Source: Shinella zoogloeoides
Lineage (GTDB): Bacteria > Pseudomonadota > Alphaproteobacteria > Rhizobiales > Rhizobiaceae
Assembly (NCBI RefSeq): GCF_033705735.1
Contig: NZ_CP131130.1
Location: forward strand, 1,925,001 to 1,989,000
DNA: 64,000 bases
Reading direction: 5' to 3'
Below are positions 1-8,437 of the stretch, piece by piece. How positions within the stretch are numbered: the stretch's first letter is position 1; each line of letters opens with the position of its first letter. Under the pieces are notes generated by a model. The model made no database searches. It saw only the letters and a program-made list of their open reading frames with translations, and was not told the origin of the DNA. The translations under genes and the position numbers were made by a program.

Positions 1-95
1 ACACGGACCTGCTGCTGAAATCCGTTCCCGAAATGGAGATCGGCTGGCTGGAGCGGGTACTGACGACCCGGCGCATGGAGAGCGCCGGGAATTGA
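1..95 (+). CDS. C-terminal end of an unidentified protein (partial)
   Basis: The first 95 bases read open in one frame and end at TGA 93-95. The last 30 residues contain LLLKSVPEMEIGWLERVL and end MESAGN. The 5' part lies outside the window and the fragment is too short to assign a family. A clear terminator follows directly, which supports this as a true gene end. Confidence 0.6.
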   Translation, partial: TDLLLKSVPEMEIGWLERVLTTRRMESAGN

Positions 96-102
96 CGCAT
101 GC

Positions 103-125
103 GGGCGGCTTCGGCCGCCCGTTTT
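103..125 (+). terminator. Rho-independent terminator
   Basis: A perfect 7-bp stem (gggcggc / gccgccc) with a ttcg tetraloop is followed by gtttt. It starts 8 bases after the stop codon of the partial gene at the window edge. Confidence 0.8.
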
Positions 126-137
126 GCAGCAGCATAG

Positions 138-277
138 CCCGTCATCCGGCCTGCCGGCCACCTTCTCCTTGGCTGCGGGGCGAAGGAGATATGCCGCGCC
201 GGTTTCCCCAAATCTTCATCGTTGCGTGGGGCAAGTCCCCTCTCCCCGCTTGCGGGGAGAGGGTTAGGGTGAGGGGC
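138..277. repeat. RIME-like palindromic mosaic repeat, copy 1
   Basis: The interval is bracketed by a cccgtcatccgg end and a ttagggtgaggggc end. It holds a degenerate palindrome at about 163-190 and a good one (cctctccccg-ctt-gcggggagagg) at about 239-262. The same layout in opposite orientation occurs at 5487-5641, and a related one at 62729-62889. This resembles the rhizobial intergenic mosaic elements (RIME), which carry two large palindromes. It fills most of the non-coding stretch before the next gene. Confidence 0.75.
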
Positions 278-321
278 AACGCCTCAAGCACGACGGCCAG
301 CGCAGGGCACGTGGCCTTCGC

Positions 322-663
322 TCAATTCTGCGTGCAGGTCACATCCCCGAGCCGGCTCGCCGATTCCCCCTCGACACTCACCGTCTCTTCGCCGCGCGCC
401 GTGCAATTGCCTTTCTCGCCGACGCCGCTGCGGAACTTCACCATGGGCTGGCCTTCGATCATCACGCTCGGCACGATCTCGTAGAGTTCGGGCGGGCAGT
501 TCACCACGTCGGAAAGGCGCAGCGCCGGGGCGCCGCCGATGAAGACGCTCTTGGAGCCGGACATGGCGCAGGCGGGAATGGGCGCCAGGGCATCGTCGGC
601 AAGAGAGACGGACGGCGCGATGCCGAGGGCCAGGATTACGGCCGAAAAATGCTGGAATTTCAT
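322..663 (-). CDS. Exported PAAR-like small protein
   Basis: A 113-residue protein with an N-terminal signal peptide (hydrophobic residues 6-20, cut near SLADDA). The mature part resembles the PAAR fold: a VFIGGAPALRLSD stretch after a CAMSGSK start, and a closing SVEGESASRLGDVTC. PAAR proteins normally cap type VI secretion spikes and have no signal peptide, and no secretion genes lie nearby, so a T6SS role is not supported. Four cysteines in the mature part could form disulfides in the periplasm. The start codon overlaps the stop of the upstream ACT-domain gene by ATGA, so it is probably the last gene of a three-gene operon. The family assignment is tentative. Confidence 0.65.
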   Translation of the reverse strand: MKFQHFSAVILALGIAPSVSLADDALAPIPACAMSGSKSVFIGGAPALRLSDVVNCPPELYEIVPSVMIEGQPMVKFRSGVGEKGNCTARGEETVSVEGESASRLGDVTCTQN

Positions 664-1079
664 CTGGTTTTTCCCTTTTCACGCGCCGCGCGGGACAGCG
701 CCCGCAGCGTTTCGAGCGCCCGTTCGGCGTCCCGCTCCGGCACGAATATATGGTCGTGATGGAAGGCGGCAACCACATTGGCGCTGATGCCCGCCCTGGT
801 CAGCGCCGTGGCGAAGGCCGCCGTCAGCCCCACCGCTTCGAGTGAGGAATGTACCGTGAGCGTGATCATGCGCATCGGCCCGCTGGCGGAAAGCCCTTCG
901 GCGGCGTCAGCCGGCAGGATCAGCGTGATGCCCTCCTCCTCCCGGAAAAGGCCGATCGGCCCACGCGCAAGATGGGCCGCGATATCGCTGGCCGGCACGC
1001 TCGCATAGACGAAGCTGCCCGTCACCAGCGCCGGCTCCATGGTCGCCAGCAGCACGTCGAGATCGGTAACGCCGCTCAT
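660..1079 (-). CDS. ACT-domain-like small protein
   Basis: A 139-residue cytoplasmic protein with two ACT-like halves: a first half around residues 20-60 (GSFVYASVP, then GPIGLFREEEGITLIL) and a second half around 70-125 (MITLTVHSSLEAVGLTAAFATAL, then FVPERDAERALETL). Proteins of this type are annotated as ACT-domain proteins of unknown ligand. The start at 1079 (MSGVTDL) is chosen because its ATG overlaps the stop of the upstream esterase gene by ATGA; ten more codons upstream stay open but lie inside that gene. No ligand or partner can be read from the sequence. Confidence 0.8.
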   Translation of the reverse strand: MSGVTDLDVLLATMEPALVTGSFVYASVPASDIAAHLARGPIGLFREEEGITLILPADAAEGLSASGPMRMITLTVHSSLEAVGLTAAFATALTRAGISANVVAAFHHDHIFVPERDAERALETLRALSRAAREKGKTR

Positions 1080-1987
1080 GGATTGGCCATCCGGCGCACG
1101 GCATCGCAAAGCGCCGCAAAGCCGACCCTCGCGCCATCACTCATGAAACGGGCCCGCAGCCAGGCATGGATCATCTGCTTTTCCTCACGATATTCCACCG
1201 GCACGCCGGCAAGGACCAGCCGCGCCGCATAGGCCCGGGCATCGTCACGCAGCGGATCGAAAAAGGCCCCGCTGATGAAGGCCGGCGGCAGGCCGGCGAG
1301 ACTTTCCGCCCGCAACGGGAAGGCATGTGTCGCGTCCCCCGGCGCCGCATAGACTTCGCGATAATAGGCGACGTCCGCGGTGGAGAGGCCCGGCGCCTTG
1401 GCCATTTCCACATAGGAACCGGACACGAGATCGCCGCCGAGGCCCGGATAGATCAATGCCTGCCCGGCTATGCCCTTCAGCCCCACATCACGCGCCTTCA
1501 GCACGAGACCGGCCGCGAGATTTCCGCCGGCGCTGTCGCCGATCACGACGACCGGATGGCTCTCCAGCAGAAGCTCGACGAGCACCGCCCAGCAATCATC
1601 GAAGGCGGCGGGCCAGACGTGTTCCGGCGAGAGGCGGTAGTCGACCGAGACGAGCTCCGCCCCGGCCGCCTCGGAAATCTCCGCACAAATGGCGTCATGG
1701 CTTTCGAGCGAACCGACAACGAAGCCGCCGCCGTGGATGTAGAGGAGCCGTGTTTCGCTCGCCACCTGCGCGGGGCGATAGCGGCGCACCGGAATGCGCT
1801 CCGCCACCAGCCCGTCCTGCTTGACCATGCCGGCCGGCGGCGGTGCGTCGAAGGCGGCGCAGAGCGCATCATACCAGGCGCGCTGCTGGATGATGTCGGC
1901 ATCGACGGCATCGGCAGGATAAAAATCCTCGCAACGTTTGTGGAAGGCGAGAATGCCCGCCTCGGTCGGCACGGGACGATCGGTCAT
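1076..1987 (-). CDS. Alpha/beta hydrolase, HSL-type esterase
   Basis: A 303-residue esterase of the hormone-sensitive-lipase family. Visible motifs are the oxyanion-hole HGGGF around residue 85, the nucleophile elbow GDSAGGN around 150, the acidic residue in FFDPLRDDA and the histidine in QMIHAWL near the C-terminus. No signal peptide is visible, so it should act in the cytoplasm on small acyl esters; the substrate is unknown. It heads a leftward operon with the ACT-like and PAAR-like genes, with ATGA overlaps, and starts 19 bases after the LysE gene ends. Confidence 0.9.
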   Translation of the reverse strand: MTDRPVPTEAGILAFHKRCEDFYPADAVDADIIQQRAWYDALCAAFDAPPPAGMVKQDGLVAERIPVRRYRPAQVASETRLLYIHGGGFVVGSLESHDAICAEISEAAGAELVSVDYRLSPEHVWPAAFDDCWAVLVELLLESHPVVVIGDSAGGNLAAGLVLKARDVGLKGIAGQALIYPGLGGDLVSGSYVEMAKAPGLSTADVAYYREVYAAPGDATHAFPLRAESLAGLPPAFISGAFFDPLRDDARAYAARLVLAGVPVEYREEKQMIHAWLRARFMSDGARVGFAALCDAVRRMANP

Positions 1988-2006
1988 GGCTGGGTTCCGC
2001 TGGCGC

Positions 2007-2654
2007 TCAGGTCTTCTGGAAGGCGAGATTGAGGCCGAGCCCGACGAGGATCGTGCCGCCGACGCGTTGCATGGTCTTCTGCATCCGCGCCGAGCCCTTC
2101 ACGCGGCTCGCGATGACGCCGGCCAGGAACACGCAGACGATATCGGCCGAGGTGAACATGAGGTTGACGATGGTGCCGAGAACAAGAAGCTGCGCCCAGA
2201 CCGGCAGGGCCGCCGCGGGATCGACGAACTGCGGCAGGAAGGCGAGGAAGAAGATCGCCGTCTTGGGGTTCAGCACCTCCACGGAAATGCTTTCGACGAA
2301 GGCGCGCCAGCCGTTCTTGCGCGCCAGCTCCGCCGGAAGCGCGCCCGCGAGATCGGCCATCGGCTCGGCCTTGGCGCGGAACATGCGCACCCCGAGCCAG
2401 ACGAGGTAGAGCGCACCGAGCAGCTTGACCGCCAGATAGAGCGCGGGCACGGCATGGAACAGCGCCGTGAGGCCTGCGGCGGCGGCGATCACATGTGCAT
2501 AGCCGCCGAGGTGGATGCCGAGGCTTGCCATCAGGCCGGAGCGGCGGCCGCGCGCAATCGTCTGCGCCGCCGCGTAGAGCATCGCCGGGCCGGGCATATA
2601 GGCGAAGACCGCCGTCGTCACGAAAAAGGCAAGCATCATCTCGAACGGCGGCAT
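2007..2654 (-). CDS. LysE/RhtB family exporter
   Basis: A 215-residue inner-membrane protein with about six membrane segments. It shows family features: N-terminal FAYMPGPAMLYA (the conserved PGP), GRRSGLMASLGIHLG, and VLNPKTAIFFLAFLPQF near residue 130. The family exports amino acids or their derivatives by proton antiport. It is divergent from a LysR regulator across 130 bases, the usual arrangement for a LysE exporter and its activator, so the exported compound is probably also the inducer. The esterase gene follows 19 bases downstream and may be cotranscribed. Confidence 0.92.
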   Translation of the reverse strand: MPPFEMMLAFFVTTAVFAYMPGPAMLYAAAQTIARGRRSGLMASLGIHLGGYAHVIAAAAGLTALFHAVPALYLAVKLLGALYLVWLGVRMFRAKAEPMADLAGALPAELARKNGWRAFVESISVEVLNPKTAIFFLAFLPQFVDPAAALPVWAQLLVLGTIVNLMFTSADIVCVFLAGVIASRVKGSARMQKTMQRVGGTILVGLGLNLAFQKT

Positions 2655-2784
2655 ATCCTCTCCTCCAGGCCTCGTCTCCTGCCCGCGAGCTTATCGCGGA
2701 AATGGCGGGCGGGGAACTCTCGGCGGCATTTCATCCGCAGCCATTCGCCTTGCCTCTCCGCCGCCCGTCCTATTAAGTGCCGCC

Positions 2785-3693
2785 ATGGCTTTCACTTTCC
2801 GGCAATTGCAGTATTTCGTCGCCGTCGCGGAACAGGGATCCGTGACGCGGGCGGCGCAGAACCTGTCGATCTCGCAATCCTCGATCACCGAGGCGATCAA
2901 GGAACTCGAATCGGATCTCGGCGTCGAGCTTTTCGAGCGCCATCCGCGCGGGCTGACGACGACGCATAACGGCCACCAGTTCCTGCGACATGCGACGAAG
3001 ATCCTCGCCAATGTCTCGGACGCCCGCCGTTCCTTCTCCGACAACCGGGCGCCGGAAAAGGGCCAGCTCAATCTCGGCGTCACCTCGCTTGTCGCCGGTT
3101 ACGTGCTGTCGGACCTGCTCTCGCGCTATCGCCGCGCCTTCCCCGGCATCGATGTCAGCGCCATCGAGGACAACGGCTCCTATCTGGAGCACCTGCTGGT
3201 CGGCGGGGAACTGGACGTGGCGGTCATGGTCATCTCCAACCTGCGTGACCGCATGGCGCTGCAGGCCGAGATCATCGAGACCTCGCCCTATCGGCTGTGG
3301 CTGCCCATCGGGCATCCGCTCGTCTCTGCCGACATCATCTCCGTCAGCGACATCGCCAAGGAGCCGCTGATCATGCTGACGGTGGACGAAATCGAGGAAA
3401 ATACCGGCAAGCTGCTGAGCGCCCTCGGCGCGAGACCACATGTCGCCTTCCGCACCCGCTCGGTGGAAGCGGTGCGCAGCCTCGTGGCGACGGGCGCGGG
3501 CATCGCGCTCCTGCCCGACCTCGTCTACCGCCCCTGGTCGCTGGAAGGCGACCGCATCGAAAGCCGCGACGTCTCCGGTGCGCTGCCGGTGGTGCAGATC
3601 GGCATGGTCTGGCGCAAGGGCTCCGGCCTGTCGCAGGCGGCGCGCGATTTCGTGGGACTGGCGGAAGCGCTGAGGAGCGGGCGCGGGCGCTAA
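2785..3693 (+). CDS. LysR family transcriptional regulator
   Basis: A 302-residue LysR protein. The winged helix lies in residues 1-60 (FRQLQYFVAVAEQGSVTRAAQ, then LSISQSSITEAIKELE and LGVELFERHPRGL) and the periplasmic-binding-protein-like inducer domain in about 90-295. It faces the LysE exporter gene, so it probably controls that exporter and itself from the shared 130-base intergenic region. The ATG at 2785 gives the standard LysR N-terminus. The ligand cannot be predicted. Confidence 0.93.
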   Translation: MAFTFRQLQYFVAVAEQGSVTRAAQNLSISQSSITEAIKELESDLGVELFERHPRGLTTTHNGHQFLRHATKILANVSDARRSFSDNRAPEKGQLNLGVTSLVAGYVLSDLLSRYRRAFPGIDVSAIEDNGSYLEHLLVGGELDVAVMVISNLRDRMALQAEIIETSPYRLWLPIGHPLVSADIISVSDIAKEPLIMLTVDEIEENTGKLLSALGARPHVAFRTRSVEAVRSLVATGAGIALLPDLVYRPWSLEGDRIESRDVSGALPVVQIGMVWRKGSGLSQAARDFVGLAEALRSGRGR

Positions 3694-3768
3694 CGTAAAA
3701 GTATATCAAGGAATGCTGAGTAAGCCGGAGATTGAGTTTTTTACTGATCCGGCGCTACGAGACGACTG

Positions 3769-4197
3769 ATGAGAATATTTGTTCGGTTGATAACCATCAC
3801 GATGACAACGGTCCTTTGCATCGTTGTTTTCAGCGCCCTGTTCGAGTTCCTGAACGCACTGCCGAATCTCTCCTGGACGCTGCAGCCCCAACGTGGTGAG
3901 CTACCTTTTTACTCTGCCTTGCTCTGGGGGGCGGTGCTTCGCGCACCGGGTTATATCGTCACCGGCACGGTCCCGCTGCTGGCCATTCTTTCCGTCTTCG
4001 AATGGCGAGCGATAGGAAACCGATGGGCCTACCTTCTCCTCTGGTCGGTGGCCGGAATTTTCGTTACCTGCCTGCTGTTCCTGTGGCTTCAGCCGTCCCG
4101 CCTCCTCGCCGCGGCCATAGCCGGCTGCGCCGCGGGTTCCCTATACTGGCTCCTTGCCGGCCGTCGTGCGGGATTTGCGCCACGAAACGACAATTAA
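3769..4197 (+). CDS. Small integral membrane protein of unknown function
   Basis: A 142-residue protein with four predicted membrane segments (about residues 5-25, 45-75, 85-105 and 110-130), ending in a charged tail (RRAGFAPRNDN). No domain family is recognisable. It stands alone between the LysR gene and the polyamine operon. The short region before it is visibly A+T-rich, which could hold its promoter. Coding potential rests on the hydrophobic pattern and on the lack of a competing gene. Confidence 0.6.
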   Translation: MRIFVRLITITMTTVLCIVVFSALFEFLNALPNLSWTLQPQRGELPFYSALLWGAVLRAPGYIVTGTVPLLAILSVFEWRAIGNRWAYLLLWSVAGIFVTCLLFLWLQPSRLLAAAIAGCAAGSLYWLLAGRRAGFAPRNDN

Positions 4198-4320
4198 CTT
4201 CACCATTCGGAATTTCCGATACCGGCATTCTGATTAATGAATTTGCGAAAGCGGCGAAATCGCGGCACCTTTCCTTTCGGGAACAATACCGCTCAAAGCG
4301 GATCAAACCGGGAGACTGTC

Positions 4321-5481
4321 ATGAAGCGACTTCTGCATTCCTGCACCGCGCTTACCCTTTCGCTCGCCTTCACCACCGCCGCCATCGCCCAGGAGCCGCT
4401 GAAGGAACTTGGCCCCGGTGAGGGCGAGGTCTCCATCGTCGCCTGGGCCGGCTATATCGAGCGCGGCGAGACGGACAAGGCCTATGACTGGGTCACCGAC
4501 TTCGAGAAGAAGACGAGCTGCAAGGTGACGGTGAAGACCGCCGCGACCTCGGACGAAATGGTCGCGCTGATGAACGAAGGCGGTTTCGACCTCGTCACCG
4601 CCTCGGGCGACGCCTCGCTCCGCCTCGTCGCGGGCAAGCGCGTCCAGCCGATCAACATCGACCTCATCCCCAGCTGGAAGACCCTCGACGAGCGCCTGCA
4701 GAACGCGCCCTGGTACACGGTGAACGGCGTCCACTACGGCACGCCCTATCTCTGGGGGCCGAACGTCCTGATGTACAACACCGAAGCCTTCAAGGGCGAG
4801 GCGCCGAAGAGCTGGAAAGTCGTCTTCGAGGAAATGACGCTGCCGGACGGCAAGTCCAACAAGGGCCGCGTGCAGGCCTATGACGGCCCGATCCACATCG
4901 CGGACGCCGCCCAGTACCTGATGGCGCACAAGCCGGAACTCGGTATCAAGAGCCCCTACGAGCTGAACGAAGACCAGTACAAGGCCGCGCTCGACCTCCT
5001 GCGCGTCCAGCGCACGCTCGTCGGCCGCTACTGGCACGACGCGATGATCCAGATCGACGATTTCAAGAACGAAGGCGTCGTCGCCTCGGGCTCTTGGCCG
5101 TTCCAGGTCAACCTGATGAAATCGGAAGGCCAGCCGATCGCCTCGACCTTCCCGGAAGAGGGCGTGACCGGCTGGGCCGACACCACCATGCTGCATGCCG
5201 AAAGCCAGCACCCCAACTGCGCCTATATGTGGATGGAGCATTCGCTTTCGGCCAAGGTGCAGGGTGACGCGGCCGCCTGGTTCGGCGCGGTTCCCTCCGT
5301 TCCGGCTGCCTGCAAGGGCAATGCGCTGCTGACCGACGAAGGCTGCTCGACCAACGGCTACGACAACTTCGACAAGATCGCCTTCTGGCGCACGCCGACG
5401 ACCAAGTGCGAAAGCCAGAGCGAGTGCGTACCCTATCACCGCTGGGTCTCCGACTATATCGGCGTCATCGGCGGTCGCTGA
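4321..5481 (+). CDS. ydcS: Polyamine ABC transporter, substrate-binding protein
   Basis: A 386-residue periplasmic binding protein of the PotD/PotF/YdcS class. A signal peptide covers about residues 1-23 (cleaved near AIAQEP). The mature protein has the typical opening VSIVAWAGYIERG and a YGTPYLWGPNVLMYNTEAF stretch near residue 145. The ATG at 4321 is preferred over an in-frame start at 4237 because it begins the signal peptide and has GGAG seven bases upstream. It is followed by an ATPase, two permeases and an aldehyde dehydrogenase in the order of E. coli ydcSTUVW, which supports putrescine or a related polyamine as substrate. A palindromic repeat separates it from the ATPase gene. Confidence 0.88.
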   Translation: MKRLLHSCTALTLSLAFTTAAIAQEPLKELGPGEGEVSIVAWAGYIERGETDKAYDWVTDFEKKTSCKVTVKTAATSDEMVALMNEGGFDLVTASGDASLRLVAGKRVQPINIDLIPSWKTLDERLQNAPWYTVNGVHYGTPYLWGPNVLMYNTEAFKGEAPKSWKVVFEEMTLPDGKSNKGRVQAYDGPIHIADAAQYLMAHKPELGIKSPYELNEDQYKAALDLLRVQRTLVGRYWHDAMIQIDDFKNEGVVASGSWPFQVNLMKSEGQPIASTFPEEGVTGWADTTMLHAESQHPNCAYMWMEHSLSAKVQGDAAAWFGAVPSVPAACKGNALLTDEGCSTNGYDNFDKIAFWRTPTTKCESQSECVPYHRWVSDYIGVIGGR

Positions 5482-5486
5482 GAACA

Positions 5487-5641
5487 GCCCCTCACCCTAA
5501 CCCTCTCCCCGTAAACGGGGAGAGGGAACGTGCCCCACGACAGGTTTCGCTTCGACGGCAGAAGGCCGCAGCGGAAAACGCCTCTTCGTGCCTCCTTCTC
5601 CTCGCCTGCGGGGAGAAGGTGCCGGCAGGCGGATGAGGGGC
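5487..5641. repeat. RIME-like palindromic mosaic repeat, copy 2
   Basis: It begins gcccctcaccctaaccc and ends ggatgaggggc. Inside are two palindromes: ccctctccccg-taaa-cggggaga at about 5503-5525 and a ccttctcctcgc/gcggggagaagg one at about 5592-5619. It lies inside an operon, between the binding-protein gene and the ATPase gene. There it could lower downstream expression or stabilise the upstream transcript; that effect is inferred. Confidence 0.8.
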
Positions 5642-5666
5642 GGAACACAAAACACCGGGAGCCCCC

Positions 5667-6662
5667 ATGACCGCCGTCCTGTTCCAGCAAGTATCCCGCC
5701 ACTTCGGCGCCGTGCGCGCCGTCGACAGCGTGGATCTCGCCATTGCCGAGGGCGAGTTCTTCGCCATGCTCGGCCCGTCCGGCTCCGGCAAGACGACCTG
5801 CCTGCGCCTGATGGCCGGCTTCGAGCAGCCGACCTCGGGCCATATCGAGATCTTCGGCGAGACGGCCGAGGGCGTGCCGCCCTACCGGCGCAACGTCAAC
5901 ACGGTGTTCCAGGACTACGCCCTCTTCCCGCATCTCTCGATCCTCGAGAACGTCGCCTATGGTCTGATGGTCAAGGGCGTCGGCAAGGCCGAGCGGCTGA
6001 AGGCGGCGGAAGAGGCGCTCGCCATGGTGAAGCTGCCCGGCTACGGCACGCGCCGCCCCGGCCAGCTCTCCGGCGGCCAGCGCCAGCGCGTGGCGCTCGC
6101 CCGCGCCCTCGTCAATCGCCCCCGCGTGCTCCTCCTCGATGAACCGCTCGGCGCGCTCGACCTCAAGCTGCGCGAGCAGATGCAGGAAGAGCTGAAATCG
6201 CTGCAGAAATCCCTCGGCATCACCTTCGTCTTCGTCACGCACGACCAGGGCGAGGCGCTGTCGATGGCCGACCGCATCGCCGTCTTCAGCGACGGCAGGA
6301 TCCAGCAGCTCGGCACGCCGGAAGAGGTCTACAAGCGGCCGCAGACGCGCTTCGTCGCCGATTTCGTCGGCTCCTCCAACGTGCTGCCGCCGGACTTCGT
6401 GGACGGCCTCGGCTATGGCAGGCACTATGCCAGCCTGCGTCCCGAGGACATAGCGCTCGGCGAGGCGCCCGGCCGCAAGCAGTTCACCGGCCGCGTGACG
6501 GCCGCAAGCTTCCTCGGCGCGGCGAACCGCGTCACGGTGGAGGCGAACGGCGCGCGCGTCGCCGCCATGCTGCCGGCCTCCATCGCGGTACCCGCCGAGG
6601 GCGAGACCGTCACCCTCTCCTTCCTGCCGCAGGACCTGCACACCATGGACGGCGCCCAATGA
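5667..6662 (+). CDS. ydcT: Polyamine ABC transporter, ATP-binding protein
   Basis: A 331-residue ABC ATPase of the PotA type. It has Walker A GPSGSGKTT at 36-44, the Q-loop in NTVFQDYALFPH, signature LSGGQRQRVALARAL, Walker B VLLLDEPLGALD and the H-loop in FVFVTHDQGEAL. A C-terminal TOBE-like domain starts around residue 235. It energises uptake at the inner membrane with the two permeases that follow. Its stop overlaps the first permease start by ATGA. The symbol follows the ydcSTUVW gene order; PotA paralogues are close in sequence, so substrate specificity is inferred from context. Confidence 0.92.
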   Translation: MTAVLFQQVSRHFGAVRAVDSVDLAIAEGEFFAMLGPSGSGKTTCLRLMAGFEQPTSGHIEIFGETAEGVPPYRRNVNTVFQDYALFPHLSILENVAYGLMVKGVGKAERLKAAEEALAMVKLPGYGTRRPGQLSGGQRQRVALARALVNRPRVLLLDEPLGALDLKLREQMQEELKSLQKSLGITFVFVTHDQGEALSMADRIAVFSDGRIQQLGTPEEVYKRPQTRFVADFVGSSNVLPPDFVDGLGYGRHYASLRPEDIALGEAPGRKQFTGRVTAASFLGAANRVTVEANGARVAAMLPASIAVPAEGETVTLSFLPQDLHTMDGAQ

Positions 6663-7609
6663 GCACCGTCACCGACACCTCCATCCTCGCGCGCCGGCAG
6701 GGCGCCTTCGGGCGGCTCTCGGATTTCTTCTGGCGCAATCCGGGCATCCTGCTGCTCCTGATGCTGACGCCGCCGCTGCTCTGGCTCGGCGTCATCTATC
6801 TCGGCTCGCTCTTCGCGCTGCTCCTGCAGAGCTTCTTCTCGATCGACGACTTCTCCGGGCTGATCAATTACGAGTTCACGCTCGCCACCTACAAGCAGCT
6901 CCTCATACCCTCGAACTTCGACATCATCCTGCGCACCGTGCTGATGGCGGTGCTGGTGACGATAGCGTCAGCGATCATCGCCTTCCCCATTGCCTATTAC
7001 GCGGCGCGCTATGCCAAGGGAAAATGGAAGGTCATCTTCTATCTCGGCGTCATGCTGCCGCTGTGGTCGAGCTATCTCGTGAAAATCTATGCCTGGAAGC
7101 TGATCCTTGCCAAGGAAGGCATCCTCACCTGGTTCTTCGCCAAGCTGCACCTGCTGTGGCTGCTCGATGCGTGGCTTGCCCTTCCGGTCGTCGGCGGTTC
7201 CTCGCTCTCGATCAGCTATACCGGCACCTTCATTGTCTTCATCTATGTCTGGATGCCCTTCATGATCCTGCCGATCCAGGCTTCGCTGGAGCGCGTGCCG
7301 GGCAACCTGATCGAGGCATCCGCCGATCTCGGCGGCAATCCCGGCCAGACTTTCCGCTACGTGCTCTTCCCGCTGGCGCTGCCCGGCATCATCGCCGGCT
7401 CCATCTTCACCTTCTCGCTGACGCTGGGCGACTACATCATTCCGCAGATCATCGGCTCGTCGCGACTGTTCATCGGCCAGGCGGTCTATGCCCAGCAGGG
7501 CACGGCCGGCAACATCCCGCTGGCCGCCGCCTTCTCCGTCGTGCCGATCGTCATCATGGGCCTCTATCTCTGGATGGCCAAGCGGCAGGGAGCCTTCGAT
7601 GCGCTCTGA
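6659..7609 (+). CDS. ydcU: Polyamine ABC transporter permease 1
   Basis: A 316-residue PotB-type permease with about six membrane segments after a charged N-terminal stretch. The EAA loop that contacts the ATPase is visible as [19 protein letters not shown] around residue 220, followed by ALPGIIAG. Its start overlaps the ATPase stop by ATGA, and its 3' end overlaps the next permease gene by 11 bases, so translation is coupled along the operon. Confidence 0.9.
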   Translation: MSTVTDTSILARRQGAFGRLSDFFWRNPGILLLLMLTPPLLWLGVIYLGSLFALLLQSFFSIDDFSGLINYEFTLATYKQLLIPSNFDIILRTVLMAVLVTIASAIIAFPIAYYAARYAKGKWKVIFYLGVMLPLWSSYLVKIYAWKLILAKEGILTWFFAKLHLLWLLDAWLALPVVGGSSLSISYTGTFIVFIYVWMPFMILPIQASLERVPGNLIEASADLGGNPGQTFRYVLFPLALPGIIAGSIFTFSLTLGDYIIPQIIGSSRLFIGQAVYAQQGTAGNIPLAAAFSVVPIVIMGLYLWMAKRQGAFDAL

Positions 7610-8414
7610 CAAGAACACCTCCGCCCCGCTCGGCCTGAAGATTGCAGCCGGCGCCGGCCTTGCCTTCCTGCACCTGCCGATCCTGCTCATCTTCCTCTAT
7701 GCGTTCACCACGGAGGAAAAGAGCTACCAGTTCCCGCCGCCCGGCTATACGCTGCAATGGTTCGCCGTCGCCTGGAACCGGCCGGATGTCTGGGAGGCGA
7801 TGGGGCTTTCCGTCCGCGTCGCGTCGATCTCGACGGCCGTCGCCCTCGTGCTCGGCACGCTCTGCGCCGCCGCCGTTTCCCGCACGCGCTTCTTCGGCCG
7901 TGAGACTGTCTCGCTGCTGGTGATCCTGCCCATCGCGCTTCCCGGCATCATCACCGGCATCGCGCTGCGCTCGGCCTTCTCCTTCGCGGAGATCCCCTTC
8001 TCCTTCTGGACCATCGTGCTCGGCCACGCGACCTTCTGCGTCGTGGTCGTCTACAACAACGCCGTCGCCCGCTTCCGCCGCATCTCCGGCTCGCTGATCG
8101 AAGCCTCGATGGACCTCGGCGCCGACAGCTTCCAGACGTTCCGCTACGTCATCCTGCCGAATATTGGCACGGCGCTGCTCGCCGGCGGGATGCTCGCCTT
8201 CGCGCTGTCCTTCGACGAGGTGATCGTCACCACCTTCACCGCCGGCCAGCAATCCACCCTGCCGATCTGGATGCTGGAAGAACTCGTGCGCCCCCGCCAG
8301 CGGCCCGTGACGAACGTCGTCGCCATGGTGGTCGTGCTCGTCACCTTCCTGCCGATCCTCGGCGCCTACTACCTCACCCGCGACGGCGACCAGGTCGCCG
8401 GCGGCGGCAAATGA
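7599..8414 (+). CDS. ydcV: Polyamine ABC transporter permease 2
   Basis: A 271-residue PotC-type permease. Membrane segments start at about residue 15, and the EAA loop reads [19 protein letters not shown] around residue 170. The start at 7599 (MRSDKNTS) is chosen because longer in-frame starts reach far into the preceding permease gene and give a Ser/Pro-rich, non-membrane N-terminus. It overlaps the previous gene by 11 bases and is followed by the aldehyde dehydrogenase gene. Confidence 0.88.
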   Translation: MRSDKNTSAPLGLKIAAGAGLAFLHLPILLIFLYAFTTEEKSYQFPPPGYTLQWFAVAWNRPDVWEAMGLSVRVASISTAVALVLGTLCAAAVSRTRFFGRETVSLLVILPIALPGIITGIALRSAFSFAEIPFSFWTIVLGHATFCVVVVYNNAVARFRRISGSLIEASMDLGADSFQTFRYVILPNIGTALLAGGMLAFALSFDEVIVTTFTAGQQSTLPIWMLEELVRPRQRPVTNVVAMVVVLVTFLPILGAYYLTRDGDQVAGGGK

Positions 8415-8437
8415 ACCAAACGACAAGGGAGAACATC

